From: Armatimonadota bacterium
GTDB lineage: Bacteria > Armatimonadota > Zipacnadia > Zipacnadales > VGFC01
Reading direction: 5' to 3'
Assembly (NCBI GenBank): GCA_016869015.1
Contig: VGFB01000008.1
Location: 1-20,797, forward strand
DNA length: 20,797 bases
Shown piece after piece: positions 1 through 6,844 of the stretch. A program made the position numbers and the translations under genes. The notes under the pieces were generated by a model. It searched no databases, was not told the DNA's origin, and saw only the letters and a list, made by a program, of their open reading frames with translations. Every line of letters begins with the position of its first letter. Positions within the stretch are counted from its first letter, which is position 1.

Positions 1-1
1 G

Positions 2-262
2 CCGGTGTGGTTCGGGTTCTACGACGGGAGCGCTTCGGTCGAGGAGAACTACGAGGAGCAGGCAGGCCTCGCCGTGAGCACCGACCTGCGCACCTTCACG
101 AGCCTCACGCCCGACGGCCCCTGGACCACCTCGGGCGGGGGTTCGGGGTCGGTTCGGTATGTAGACGCGCTGCAGGACGGGCCCCGCTGGCTCTTCTACT
201 ACGAGTTCGCCCGCGCGGATGGCTCACACGATCTGAGGGTGGCTGAGGTGGCGAGTTACTGA
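2..262 (+). CDS. C-terminal fragment of a beta-propeller glycosidase-like protein (5' partial)
   Basis: The window opens inside this reading frame, which runs to a TGA at 260-262, so only the last 86 codons are seen. The fragment contains WFGFYDGSAS near its start, a stretch about a protein that compares favourably with propeller blades (LAVSTDLRTF), and WLFYYEFARADGSHDLRV near the end. Aromatic-rich strands of this kind, with a 'state of the user/day' style blade ending in LRVAEV, are typical of GH43/GH32-like five-bladed propellers found in glycan-degrading bacteria. No catalytic residue can be assigned because the N-terminal part is missing. The next gene starts 42 nt downstream on the same strand, so the two are probably co-transcribed and act on the same substrate. 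The family call is from sequence feel only and is tentative. Confidence 0.6.
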   Translation, partial: PVWFGFYDGSASVEENYEEQAGLAVSTDLRTFTSLTPDGPWTTSGGGSGSVRYVDALQDGPRWLFYYEFARADGSHDLRVAEVASY

Positions 263-304
263 GGGGCCCCACGGCGCCCCCTTCGAAGCCCGGGGAAGGA
301 TGGC

Positions 305-2275
305 ATGAACATGAGCATCAACGCGCTGCGCGGTGTGGCGGCCTGCCTGTGGATCCTCGCTCCTGGGGCGAGCCTCGCAGCTGACGACTGGCAGCCCCCG
401 AATCTGGTCGCCAACCCCGGGTTCGAGGAGGTGGCGGCGGACGGGAAGGCCGTGGGTTGGGGCAACTACACCACCACCATTGGGGTCGCGCATTCGGGGG
501 AGCGATCGCTGTGCCATGAGAACACCGATCCGGGGAGTTACGTGCTCTGCAGTCAGAAGATCGCGCTGACGCCGGGGAAGGCCTATGAGGTGGGCGTGTG
601 GATCAGGACCGAGAACGTGGAGGGCCCGGAGACCGGGGCGACCCTGTGCCTGGAGTGGTATGGCGAAGGCGGGGAGTACCTCGGAGGGCACTACCCGGCC
701 GGGTTTGAGGGGACGCACGACTGGCAGCGGCTGACGGGTGTCAGCGGGCGGGTACCGGAGGGCGCCGTGAACTGCACGGTGATCTGCTACCTGCGCCGGG
801 GCATCACCGGCAAGGCGTGGTGGGACGACGTGGAGGTGCGCCAGTGGCGTCAGCCGCCGCTGGAGACGATGCTGTTGAAGCCCAACTACCGCGGCGAGGT
901 GCTGCCCGGCGCGCGGCAGGCGGAGGTCCTGGCCAGGCTGGAGCTGCAGGACTGGGAGCTTGGGCTCGACGACGTGGCGCTCCGCACGGAGGTCCGTCGG
1001 CGGCCCGGGGGAGAGCTCGTCTGGTCCGGCATCCGGCGCCCGACGGGTGCGGAGACGCTCCTCAGAGTGTCGACGCAGGGCCTGGCGGCGGGCACCTACG
1101 ACCTGCGCGTCAGCGTTGAGCGGCGCGATGGCCGCGCAGAGTTGGAGATGGAGACGTGGCGCCTGCGGGCGCCGGACCCGGCGGCTCCAGCGTCCCGCCC
1201 GAGCTACATCGACGAGCACAACCGCCTCGTCATCGACGGGAAGCCCTTCTTCCCCCTCGGGATGTACTGGGGCACGATCGCCGAGGAGGAGCTCAGGGTC
1301 TACGCCGACAGCGCCTTCAACTGCCTCATGCCGTACGGGGCGCCGACCCAAGAGCAGATGGACCTGGCGCAGCGGCTGGGCCTGAAGGTCATCTACAGTG
1401 TCAAGGACATCTACCACGGCTCCGCGTACTGCCCGGAGGACATCAGGACCACGGACGACGAGCGCGCCTTCATCGAGGCCAAGGTTGAGGCCTACCGCGA
1501 CCATCCGGCGCTGCTGGCCTGGTACCTGAACGACGAGCTGTCGCAGGAGTACATGCCGCGCCTCGAGGCGCACCAGGAGTGGCTGGAGGAACTCGACCCG
1601 GGGCACCCCACATGGGTCGTGCTGTACCAGGTGGGCGAGGTTCAGCACTACGTGCGTACGTTCGACGTGATCGGCACCGACCCATACCCGATTCCCGGCG
1701 ACGCCGCTCGGCGCGCCGGCGTCTGGACGCAGCGTACGGTCGACGCCGTGCGTGGGGCCCGCCCCGTATGGATGGTGCCGCAGGTGTTCAACTGGGCCTG
1801 CTACCGGAAGACGGAGCAGGAGCAGCAGGCACTCCGCCCGCCCACGCTTCCCGAGATGCGCAGCATGACGTGGCAGTGCCTGGCCCGCGGCGCGCAAGGG
1901 CTGATCTACTACTCATGGTTCGACATCCGACGGGACACGGTCGTGCCCTTCGAGGAGCAGTGGGACTACGTGAAGCAGGTGGCCACCGAGGTCAGTGGCA
2001 TGGTGCCCGTGCTGCTGTCGGTGGAGACGGCCCCCGTCTTCCAGACGCGCGAGCGCGACTGGCTCCATTGGACCGCGAGGAAGCTGGGGGAGACGGTCTA
2101 CCTCATCGCGGTCAACGACGAGGGGCGCCGACACGTGGCCACCTTCCGCCTGGGGCGGGCCCCCAAGCGGCTGCGGTTGCGCGGGGCGCCGGAGCCCCTC
2201 GAGCCGCCGGGTGATGGGGTGCTCAAGGTCGAGTTGGAGCCGTTCGGTGTGGGGGTCTACGAGATGCAGTTCTGA
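305..2275 (+). CDS. Secreted protein with CBM4/9-like domain and GH-A-like TIM barrel
   Basis: A 656-residue protein with a signal peptide (residues 1 to about 25, hydrophobic core AACLWILAPG, cleavage near SLAA). Residues about 33-180 look like a CBM4/9-type carbohydrate-binding sandwich (NLVANPGFEE, ending AWWDDVEV). A second beta domain follows to about residue 290. Residues 298-585 resemble a clan GH-A (GH2/GH5-like) TIM barrel, opening with VIDGKPFFPLGMYW. The strand-4 motif YLNDE gives N409-D410-E411, with E411 the candidate acid/base. At the expected strand-7 nucleophile position I see VPQVFNW (Q493) and no glutamate. A small beta domain closes the protein. An SD-like GGAAGGA lies just upstream of the ATG at 305; the ATG at 311 is also possible. 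The role is probably extracytoplasmic glycan binding or cleavage; the substrate is unknown. Confidence 0.8.
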   Translation: MNMSINALRGVAACLWILAPGASLAADDWQPPNLVANPGFEEVAADGKAVGWGNYTTTIGVAHSGERSLCHENTDPGSYVLCSQKIALTPGKAYEVGVWIRTENVEGPETGATLCLEWYGEGGEYLGGHYPAGFEGTHDWQRLTGVSGRVPEGAVNCTVICYLRRGITGKAWWDDVEVRQWRQPPLETMLLKPNYRGEVLPGARQAEVLARLELQDWELGLDDVALRTEVRRRPGGELVWSGIRRPTGAETLLRVSTQGLAAGTYDLRVSVERRDGRAELEMETWRLRAPDPAAPASRPSYIDEHNRLVIDGKPFFPLGMYWGTIAEEELRVYADSAFNCLMPYGAPTQEQMDLAQRLGLKVIYSVKDIYHGSAYCPEDIRTTDDERAFIEAKVEAYRDHPALLAWYLNDELSQEYMPRLEAHQEWLEELDPGHPTWVVLYQVGEVQHYVRTFDVIGTDPYPIPGDAARRAGVWTQRTVDAVRGARPVWMVPQVFNWACYRKTEQEQQALRPPTLPEMRSMTWQCLARGAQGLIYYSWFDIRRDTVVPFEEQWDYVKQVATEVSGMVPVLLSVETAPVFQTRERDWLHWTARKLGETVYLIAVNDEGRRHVATFRLGRAPKRLRLRGAPEPLEPPGDGVLKVELEPFGVGVYEMQF

Positions 2276-2309
2276 TCGTCTCCGGCTGCGCCCCCCCCAG
2301 AACGACCAC

Positions 2310-2353
2310 GCCGCCGAAACGAGCGCTGTTCCCTGGGCGCTCACTTCGGCGGC
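2310..2353. terminator. Large hairpin downstream of the GH-A-like gene
   Basis: A 9-bp stem (GCCGCCGAA with TTCGGCGGC) is followed by an AC/AC internal loop, a 6-bp stem (GAGCGC with GCGCTC) and a 10-nt loop. It lies 34 nt after the stop codon at 2275, between two convergent genes. There is no T-tract, so it may act as a transcript 3' end or a Rho-dependent boundary rather than a classic intrinsic terminator. The rest of the 273-nt gap (2276-2548) holds no gene I can support. Confidence 0.45.
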
Positions 2354-2451
2354 GGGCGCTCCTCCCTCGGTTGTCCCGTTGGGGAAAACCACCAAAGGGC
2401 GAGCAGGAGGCTTCAGCCTGATCGAGTTGCATCTTTCCAAACGTATGGGCC

Positions 2452-2475
2452 GTCACAGGGTTCTGCTACTGTGAC
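2452..2475. repeat. Inverted repeat GTCACAG-N10-CTGTGAC
   Basis: A perfect 7-bp inverted repeat with a 10-nt spacer lies in a less GC-rich part of the convergent gap, about 73 nt past the stop of the minus-strand membrane gene. It could be a hairpin ending that transcript or a protein-binding site. The half-site order (TCACA then TGTGA) is opposite to that of a CRP site. No T-run follows on either strand. Confidence 0.3.
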
Positions 2476-2548
2476 CAAGCGCACATTCGTGGCAAGGCCG
2501 GAGCTTGGGAGACTCGCCCCACCTCCAGGACTCCCCCTCTCCCCCTCC

Positions 2549-3058
2549 TCACTCCTTGGCCTCGACGACCTCGAGGATGCCGCCACAGGCGGGGCACTTG
2601 TGCCCGGGTTCGCGCAGGGGGTACTCCGCGCCGCAGTAGGCGCACCGCTTGGTCTTCCGCACGGTGGCGATGCCCGGGAAGGCGTAGTAGAGGTCATCAC
2701 CACGGACCTTGTGTTCGGCCAGCCCCTGGGAGACGAGCCGCTCGAGCGCCCGTTGCGCGTCCGCGACCGGGATCATGAGGGCGCCGACCACCTCGGCCGC
2801 CGTCACCTCGCCGCCCGACATCGTCGCCAGGTTCAGGATGCGCTGGTCCACCGTGTCGGGCGCCGTGTTGGTGATCTGCCCGAGCTTCCGGATGGCGAAG
2901 ACGCCGGCGGCGATCCCCACGGCGACCATGATGACTCCGGTCAGGATGATCGCCGGCTTCCCCTGGCTGCCGAGCAGGAAGATCAGCCCGAACAGCAGCA
3001 GGATGATGGCCACGCCGATTACGCAGCCTCCGGCGTACAACGCACTGCGGTTCTGCAT
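2549..3058 (-). CDS. Membrane protein with winged-helix and C-terminal zinc-ribbon domains
   Basis: A 169-residue protein. Two hydrophobic segments (residues about 9-30 and 36-56) form a membrane hairpin. Residues about 68-130 look like a small winged helix (TVDQRILNLA, then VTAAEVVGAL and a recognition-like helix ending RLVSQGLAE). C139-x2-C142 and C155-x2-C158 form a zinc ribbon. I chose the ATG at 3058 because AAGGAG (complement of 3067-3072) lies 8 nt upstream; the GTG at 3067 overlaps that ribosome site. I do not recognise a named family. The layout suggests a membrane-anchored regulator or a scaffold, but no partner is identifiable. It is divergent from the GNAT gene, with 137 nt between the starts. 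Confidence 0.8.
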   Translation of the reverse strand: MQNRSALYAGGCVIGVAIILLLFGLIFLLGSQGKPAIILTGVIMVAVGIAAGVFAIRKLGQITNTAPDTVDQRILNLATMSGGEVTAAEVVGALMIPVADAQRALERLVSQGLAEHKVRGDDLYYAFPGIATVRKTKRCAYCGAEYPLREPGHKCPACGGILEVVEAKE

Positions 3059-3079
3059 CGCAATCACTCCTTGACGGCG

Positions 3080-3105
3080 GGTGACAGGTTACAGGTGACA
3101 GTCAC
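3080..3105. repeat. Degenerate GTGACAG heptamer repeats
   Basis: Between the divergent membrane-protein and GNAT genes the sequence reads as GTGACAG, then a GTTACAG variant, then GTGACAG, immediately followed by TCAC. A related GTGACAAG pair occurs at 14328-14357. The remainder of this intergenic region shows no convincing promoter. Confidence 0.45.
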
Positions 3106-3195
3106 GGCTCCGGCGGCGGGTGAGGGGTCACCCCAGAGGTCTTCGTGGCCCCGCTCCGGAAGTCCCGGGCCTGGTTCCCCGAAGGAGGCTTCAGC

Positions 3196-3672
3196 ATGTC
3201 CGCCCTGATTCGTCCCGCCGAGCCCGATGACATGCCCCGGCTGCAGGAGATCGTGACCGAGGTCTGGGCCATCGGCTCGGACTGGGTCCTGGAGGAGAAG
3301 TACGGCGCCGTCGGCGACCGGAGCTGGGATCGCTGGCTGGTACCCAAGATCATGGCGCGGCTCTGGGACGAGATCGGTTCGGCCCTGGTGACGGAGCGGG
3401 ACGGTCGGATCGTAGGGTTCATCGCCTACGGCCTCGACCGCCTGCGCCGCGTGGGCACGATACACTACAACGCCGTGGCTGTCGAGTGCCGGGGCGAGGG
3501 GATCGGGACGCGGCAGGTCGAGCATGTGCTGGCGCTGATGCGCGACGGAGGCATGGAGGTCGCCACGGTCGGCACGGGCCTGAACGAGGGCCATGCAGCC
3601 GCGCGGCGGATGTACGAGAATTCCGGGTTCGAGCCCGTCATCGAGTACCGGATGTACGCCCGGCGGCTGTAG
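3196..3672 (+). CDS. GNAT-family N-acetyltransferase
   Basis: A 158-residue single-domain GNAT enzyme, expected to transfer the acetyl group of acetyl-CoA to an amine of a small molecule or protein N-terminus. The acetyl-CoA-binding signature R-x-x-G-x-G is seen as R99-G-E-G102-I-G104, after the strand-4 segment TIHYNAVAVE. The C-terminal strand and helix (AARRMYENSGFEPV) are also typical. The ATG at 3196 is chosen over upstream codons because AAGGAGG at 3182-3188 sits 7 nt before it. The gene is convergent with the QueC-like gene and the two stop codons are only 3 nt apart. The substrate cannot be read from the sequence. A role with the adjacent modification genes is possible but the opposite orientation argues against co-transcription. 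Confidence 0.88.
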   Translation: MSALIRPAEPDDMPRLQEIVTEVWAIGSDWVLEEKYGAVGDRSWDRWLVPKIMARLWDEIGSALVTERDGRIVGFIAYGLDRLRRVGTIHYNAVAVECRGEGIGTRQVEHVLALMRDGGMEVATVGTGLNEGHAAARRMYENSGFEPVIEYRMYARRL

Positions 3673-3675
3673 CCC

Positions 3676-5007
3676 CTAGCCGAAGGCGGGTTCGCCGAGG
3701 GCTTCCTGCGCTTCCGCGGCGAACCGGCGGAGCATCTGCAGGATGCCCGCGAGGCCCGCTTCGGGCGCCAACTCCAGCAGCAGCGGGTAGGCGCGCAACA
3801 GCTCGGGGTCCGACCTCCGTTGCAGGCGCCCGACGAGGGTCAGGAGGTCGACGAGGTTGGCCCGGGCGGCGCTCTCCGGCCCGGCGGGGGCGCCGGTGCT
3901 GAACGGGTCAACCGCGTGGGCTTCGGGCGGCAGGCCTGCGGCGTGCATGGAGATCGCGCGTACCAGACATGGGATGCAGGCGCCGCAGGGCCGGGAGAGG
4001 CGCCCGGTCATCCAGCACGACACGGCGCCCTGGATTACGTCGGGCGGGAAGTAGCGCCGCAGGATCTCCCGAATGAGCTGCCCCTTCGTCTGGTAGAGAA
4101 AGGGGTTGTCGATCGTCAGCGGTACGCCGAGGGCGTCGAGGAGGCGGCGGAAGGCGGCCAGGGTCTGCGGTCGGACGCCGGCCGTCGAATAGCCGCCCAC
4201 CCGCGCCTCGGTCAGGGGGAGGTTGACCGCCAGGACGCCGTTCTCCGGGCAGAGGAGGTGTCCCGCGCCCGTCGCCTGGCAGCCCAGAGCGCCCAGAGCC
4301 AGGTAGAGGAACGAGCGCGCGCGCTGCGAGGTCTCGCGCTCCTCCGGCGGCGGGTAGGGCCGACCTGCGCCCCCGCGCCCACGGGACGGGCCGCAACTGA
4401 CCGGTACGAACTGCACGGGTTCCCCGAAGGCGTCCGTCAGAGCTTGGCGGACGTGGTCCTGGCTGGCGACGATCGTCGGGTTCTGCGACCGGTGCCCCAC
4501 GAACAAGGGCCGGCGTCCCGTCGCCAGGAGCAGGGCGGCTCCGGCGAACGAGTCGATGCCGCCGGACAGCAACGAGACACAGTCCACGTCGGCGAACTTG
4601 CACGGACTTGCCGGGACGTCGTCGGGCTCGGCCCTGGCGCAGAAGTGGAAGCCGTAGTTGTCGTGCGTGAGCACGTAGAGCGCCAGCGCCAGTTGCGGCT
4701 CGTGGTCGCGCCAGAAGGCGGGGTCGCGAACCGGAACGAGGAAGTGCGTGGAACGCACCCAGCCTTCGTTCTGGCCGCGCAGGAAGGCCAGGTCGGCCAC
4801 GTAGACTGCGACCGCGATCTCCAGCAGGTCCCTCAGTCTCGGCGGGGGGTCTCCGCCGAGGGCTTCGGTGGTCTGGGAGAGGTCCACCTCGACGTTGCGT
4901 CCGGGGCCCTCGAAGCAGAGGGTGAGGTCCGGTCGCGCGTACTCGGGCAGGGCCTCGCGCGTCGTTGCCGGAAGACTGGTCTCCACGACCACGGTGAGGG
5001 CGGGCAT
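3676..5007 (-). CDS. qatC-like: QueC-like PP-loop enzyme, QatC-type
   Basis: A 443-residue protein, about twice the length of ordinary QueC (about 230). Residues 1-140 form an extra N-terminal domain (LLEIAVAVYVADLAF, then FLVPVRDPAFW and LALYVLTHDNYGFHF) like that of QatC proteins as I remember them. The ATP-binding PP-loop S148-GGID-S153 follows. A QueC zinc site, C331-x9-C341-x2-C344-x2-C347, is intact, so the enzyme should be active. QueC converts carboxy-deazaguanine to preQ0 with ATP and ammonia. In Qat and type IV CBASS, QueC-like enzymes have a defence role. The ATG at 5007 shares its A with the TGA stop of the upstream gene, so translation is coupled. No queuosine genes (queD, queE, queF) and no qatA or qatD are in the window. 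An ordinary queuosine role is less likely but not excluded. Confidence 0.82.
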   Translation of the reverse strand: MPALTVVVETSLPATTREALPEYARPDLTLCFEGPGRNVEVDLSQTTEALGGDPPPRLRDLLEIAVAVYVADLAFLRGQNEGWVRSTHFLVPVRDPAFWRDHEPQLALALYVLTHDNYGFHFCARAEPDDVPASPCKFADVDCVSLLSGGIDSFAGAALLLATGRRPLFVGHRSQNPTIVASQDHVRQALTDAFGEPVQFVPVSCGPSRGRGGAGRPYPPPEERETSQRARSFLYLALGALGCQATGAGHLLCPENGVLAVNLPLTEARVGGYSTAGVRPQTLAAFRRLLDALGVPLTIDNPFLYQTKGQLIREILRRYFPPDVIQGAVSCWMTGRLSRPCGACIPCLVRAISMHAAGLPPEAHAVDPFSTGAPAGPESAARANLVDLLTLVGRLQRRSDPELLRAYPLLLELAPEAGLAGILQMLRRFAAEAQEALGEPAFG

Positions 5008-5741
5008 CAGGGCGCTACCCCCAGGGCCCGCAGGCTGTCCGACAGCGCGGCCGTCAACACGGAGCGGTAGAGGGTGTGCCCCGCGTCCGGCCCGCGCTCG
5101 ACGGCGCGCCACAGGTCGTCCTCCAGCCCGCCCAGCCGCACACCGTCGGCCGTCTGGCGGCAGATCCCGGCCACGTCGTCGGCCAGCCGTTCGGCGTCGG
5201 AGACTCCTGGGAGCCTCGGGCCGCCGACGTGCGCCGGGGTGTCCCGCTCGACGAAGTGTCGGAAGGCGCAGGCCAGGTCCTCCGAGACAAACCGGCCGGC
5301 CACTTCCGATAGACGGCGCTCCTCCGAGTAGCGCGCCAGTGTGGCGCGGACGGCGGCCGGAGTCGCCACCTCTCCCGCGAGGGTCAGCGCGGACGCCGTC
5401 AGGGCATCGAGTCCCAGCTCGCCGAACTGCGAGGCCTCCCGGCGACCGGCGATGTCGCTCTCGGCGCAGGCACGCAGGGCGGCGGCCAAGTCTGCGGCCG
5501 CCGGGAGCGATGGATCCAGAGACAGCGCTTCGGGGGCGAAATCGCCGGCGCCGGCCCGGGTGAGGGTCGCCAGGCAGCGGGCCACGGCCGCATCGGCCAT
5601 CGCAGCCCGTGTCTGCGGACTCAGCGCGTCGACGATCCGCGCCACGATTATGCGCGATGGCGCCCCGGGATCGTCGTAGAGGCGACGCACTCTCTCCCAC
5701 TCAGGGGTACGCGGTGATCGCTGGCTGGCAGAAGTGCCCAT
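5007..5741 (-). CDS. QatB-like partner protein with N-terminal MGTS motif
   Basis: A 244-residue, mostly helical, Ala/Arg-rich soluble protein with no signal peptide or membrane segment. It begins MGTSASQRSPRTPEW. Glycine at position 2 should allow Met removal and expose an N-terminal glycine. From memory, QatB proteins and other partners of QueC-like enzymes start in a similar way (MGTS with Ser/Pro-rich tail), but I could not check this. The rest has no motif I recognise. The ATG at 5741 has GGAAGG just upstream. The frame stays open further upstream, but that extension is antisense to the SEC-C gene and looks non-coding. The stop overlaps the start of the QueC-like gene (TGATG), a strong sign of a functional pair. 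Likely role: substrate or effector of its neighbour. Confidence 0.75.
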   Translation of the reverse strand: MGTSASQRSPRTPEWERVRRLYDDPGAPSRIIVARIVDALSPQTRAAMADAAVARCLATLTRAGAGDFAPEALSLDPSLPAAADLAAALRACAESDIAGRREASQFGELGLDALTASALTLAGEVATPAAVRATLARYSEERRLSEVAGRFVSEDLACAFRHFVERDTPAHVGGPRLPGVSDAERLADDVAGICRQTADGVRLGGLEDDLWRAVERGPDAGHTLYRSVLTAALSDSLRALGVAP

Positions 5742-5936
5742 GACCTTCCCGGCGTCGGTCCGAACGGTACACGCTTGTTCCCCGTCGCCCGACTCACGCC
5801 CTCTGTTGGCGGCACAGGTTCGGCCCTTGGGGTACAACGCCCCCGGCGGCGGAGTCGGCTCCCATGGCCGGGCTACGCGGCGTGCAGGTGAAGAGGTGAG
5901 CGAGGCGCCGGGCGGGAACTGCGGCGCACAGGACCA
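5742..5936. other. Divergent intergenic region, QatB-like / SEC-C genes
   Basis: These 195 nt separate the start codons of the minus-strand pair and the plus-strand SEC-C gene, so promoters for both should lie here. I see no clear -35/-10 pair. TTGGCG at 5806-5811 and TACAAC at 5833-5838 on the plus strand are 21 nt apart, too far for a usual sigma-70 promoter. No gene or repeat is evident. Confidence 0.35.
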
Positions 5937-6752
5937 ATGGGCGCCTACCCTCTCCCCAATCCGGGCCGAGACGCCGCCGGGCCGTGCGCCTGCGGAAGCG
6001 CGCTGCCCCACGGCCTGTGCTGCGGCGCGCGCGGCGCGTTGGGGGCCAACGGGGGCGCCTTCTGCACGTCCGACGAAAGCGCCGAGGCCCTGGCGGAGGA
6101 GTGGGACCTGGGTCGCACCACCGTGCGGGCGCTGGCGGACGTTCTGCCCGATGTACCGGTGCCGCTGCTCGGCGGCCGAACCCCTCGCGGGCTCTACCAC
6201 GCCGGGCCCAAGGAACGTGCCGCCGCTCTGGACTTCGTTCGTGCCGTGGCCCGCAGCGCCGATGGCATGGGTATGGCCTTCCCAGCGGAGCGCGCCCTGG
6301 AGGCGCTGGGCTCGCCGAATCCTCCGCCTCACGGGCCGGAGGATCGGGTCAGCCTGACCCTCGCCACCTTCACCCTTCATCTGTTGGCGCGCGGCGTGGA
6401 GACGGCGGCGGTCTTGGGCGGCCAACGTCTCTTCCGCGACGCCCTCCGCGTCCTGGGCTCTGACGTCGACGATCCCCCCACCTACGCCGCCGCAATCGAC
6501 TTCGCCGTGTGCTGGATGCACTTCCGTCCGGAGGCCAACGAGGAGTACCTCGAGGGACGGCGGGAGATCGCGGCCCTCTATGACGCCGATCCCGCGGCCC
6601 TCGCCGAGCGCTTCGCCGCGATGAAGCAGGCGCTGAAGCTGGTGTGGTTCGACCCCCGCTATGCGGTCCACGACCCGGCCTGGCAGGAGCGTCTGGAGCG
6701 GACGGCCCGCGCGATCGCCGACGGGGCGACGGACACCGGGCCCCTCGAGTAG
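5937..6752 (+). CDS. SEC-C-type zinc-motif protein
   Basis: A 271-residue protein whose N-terminus carries C17-A-C19-G-S-x6-C28-C29, the pattern of the SEC-C zinc motif found at the SecA C-terminus and in many unrelated proteins. The remainder is helical and Ala/Leu-rich and not recognised; there is no signal peptide. The frame is closed by a TGA at 5889-5891, and 5937 is the first ATG after it; the only upstream ribosome-site-like signal is a weak AGGA. It is divergent from the QatB/QatC-like pair and 92 nt upstream of the oxidoreductase gene on the same strand. SEC-C proteins often occur near mobile or defence genes, but a link here is only inferred from position. A hairpin (7-bp stem, 6757-6781) and the palindrome CCGGTCGACCGG (6792-6803) follow it. 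Confidence 0.72.
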   Translation: MGAYPLPNPGRDAAGPCACGSALPHGLCCGARGALGANGGAFCTSDESAEALAEEWDLGRTTVRALADVLPDVPVPLLGGRTPRGLYHAGPKERAAALDFVRAVARSADGMGMAFPAERALEALGSPNPPPHGPEDRVSLTLATFTLHLLARGVETAAVLGGQRLFRDALRVLGSDVDDPPTYAAAIDFAVCWMHFRPEANEEYLEGRREIAALYDADPAALAERFAAMKQALKLVWFDPRYAVHDPAWQERLERTARAIADGATDTGPLE

Positions 6753-6844
6753 CCGCGCAGCGCTTCGGGCGAGCGCGCTGCAGTCCTCGGCCCGGTCGAC
6801 CGGAGTCGGCCGGCGCGAACGAGTTCCCCAGGGGGCACCCGCCA

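Noticed and set aside
224..1897. 557-codon minus-strand open frame
   Set aside because: Antisense to the GH-A-like gene; low-complexity His/Arg/Leu-rich composition and no domain.
5008..5700. Upstream extension of the QueC-like frame to 5700
   Set aside because: The extra 231 residues are Arg/Gly/Pro-rich and overlap the QatB-like gene in another frame. The ATG at 5007 is coupled to that gene's stop and begins the recognisable domain.
5770..5790. GAAC...GTTC inverted repeat as a LexA box
   Set aside because: The half-sites are 11 nt apart, while the Gram-positive LexA site has a 4-nt spacer.
5806..5838. Possible promoter TTGGCG...TACAAC
   Set aside because: The 21-nt spacer is too long for a sigma-70 promoter and the hexamers are weak.
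6792..6803. Palindrome CCGGTCGACCGG as an operator
   Set aside because: A 12-bp GC-rich palindrome can arise by chance here, and no second copy was noticed.
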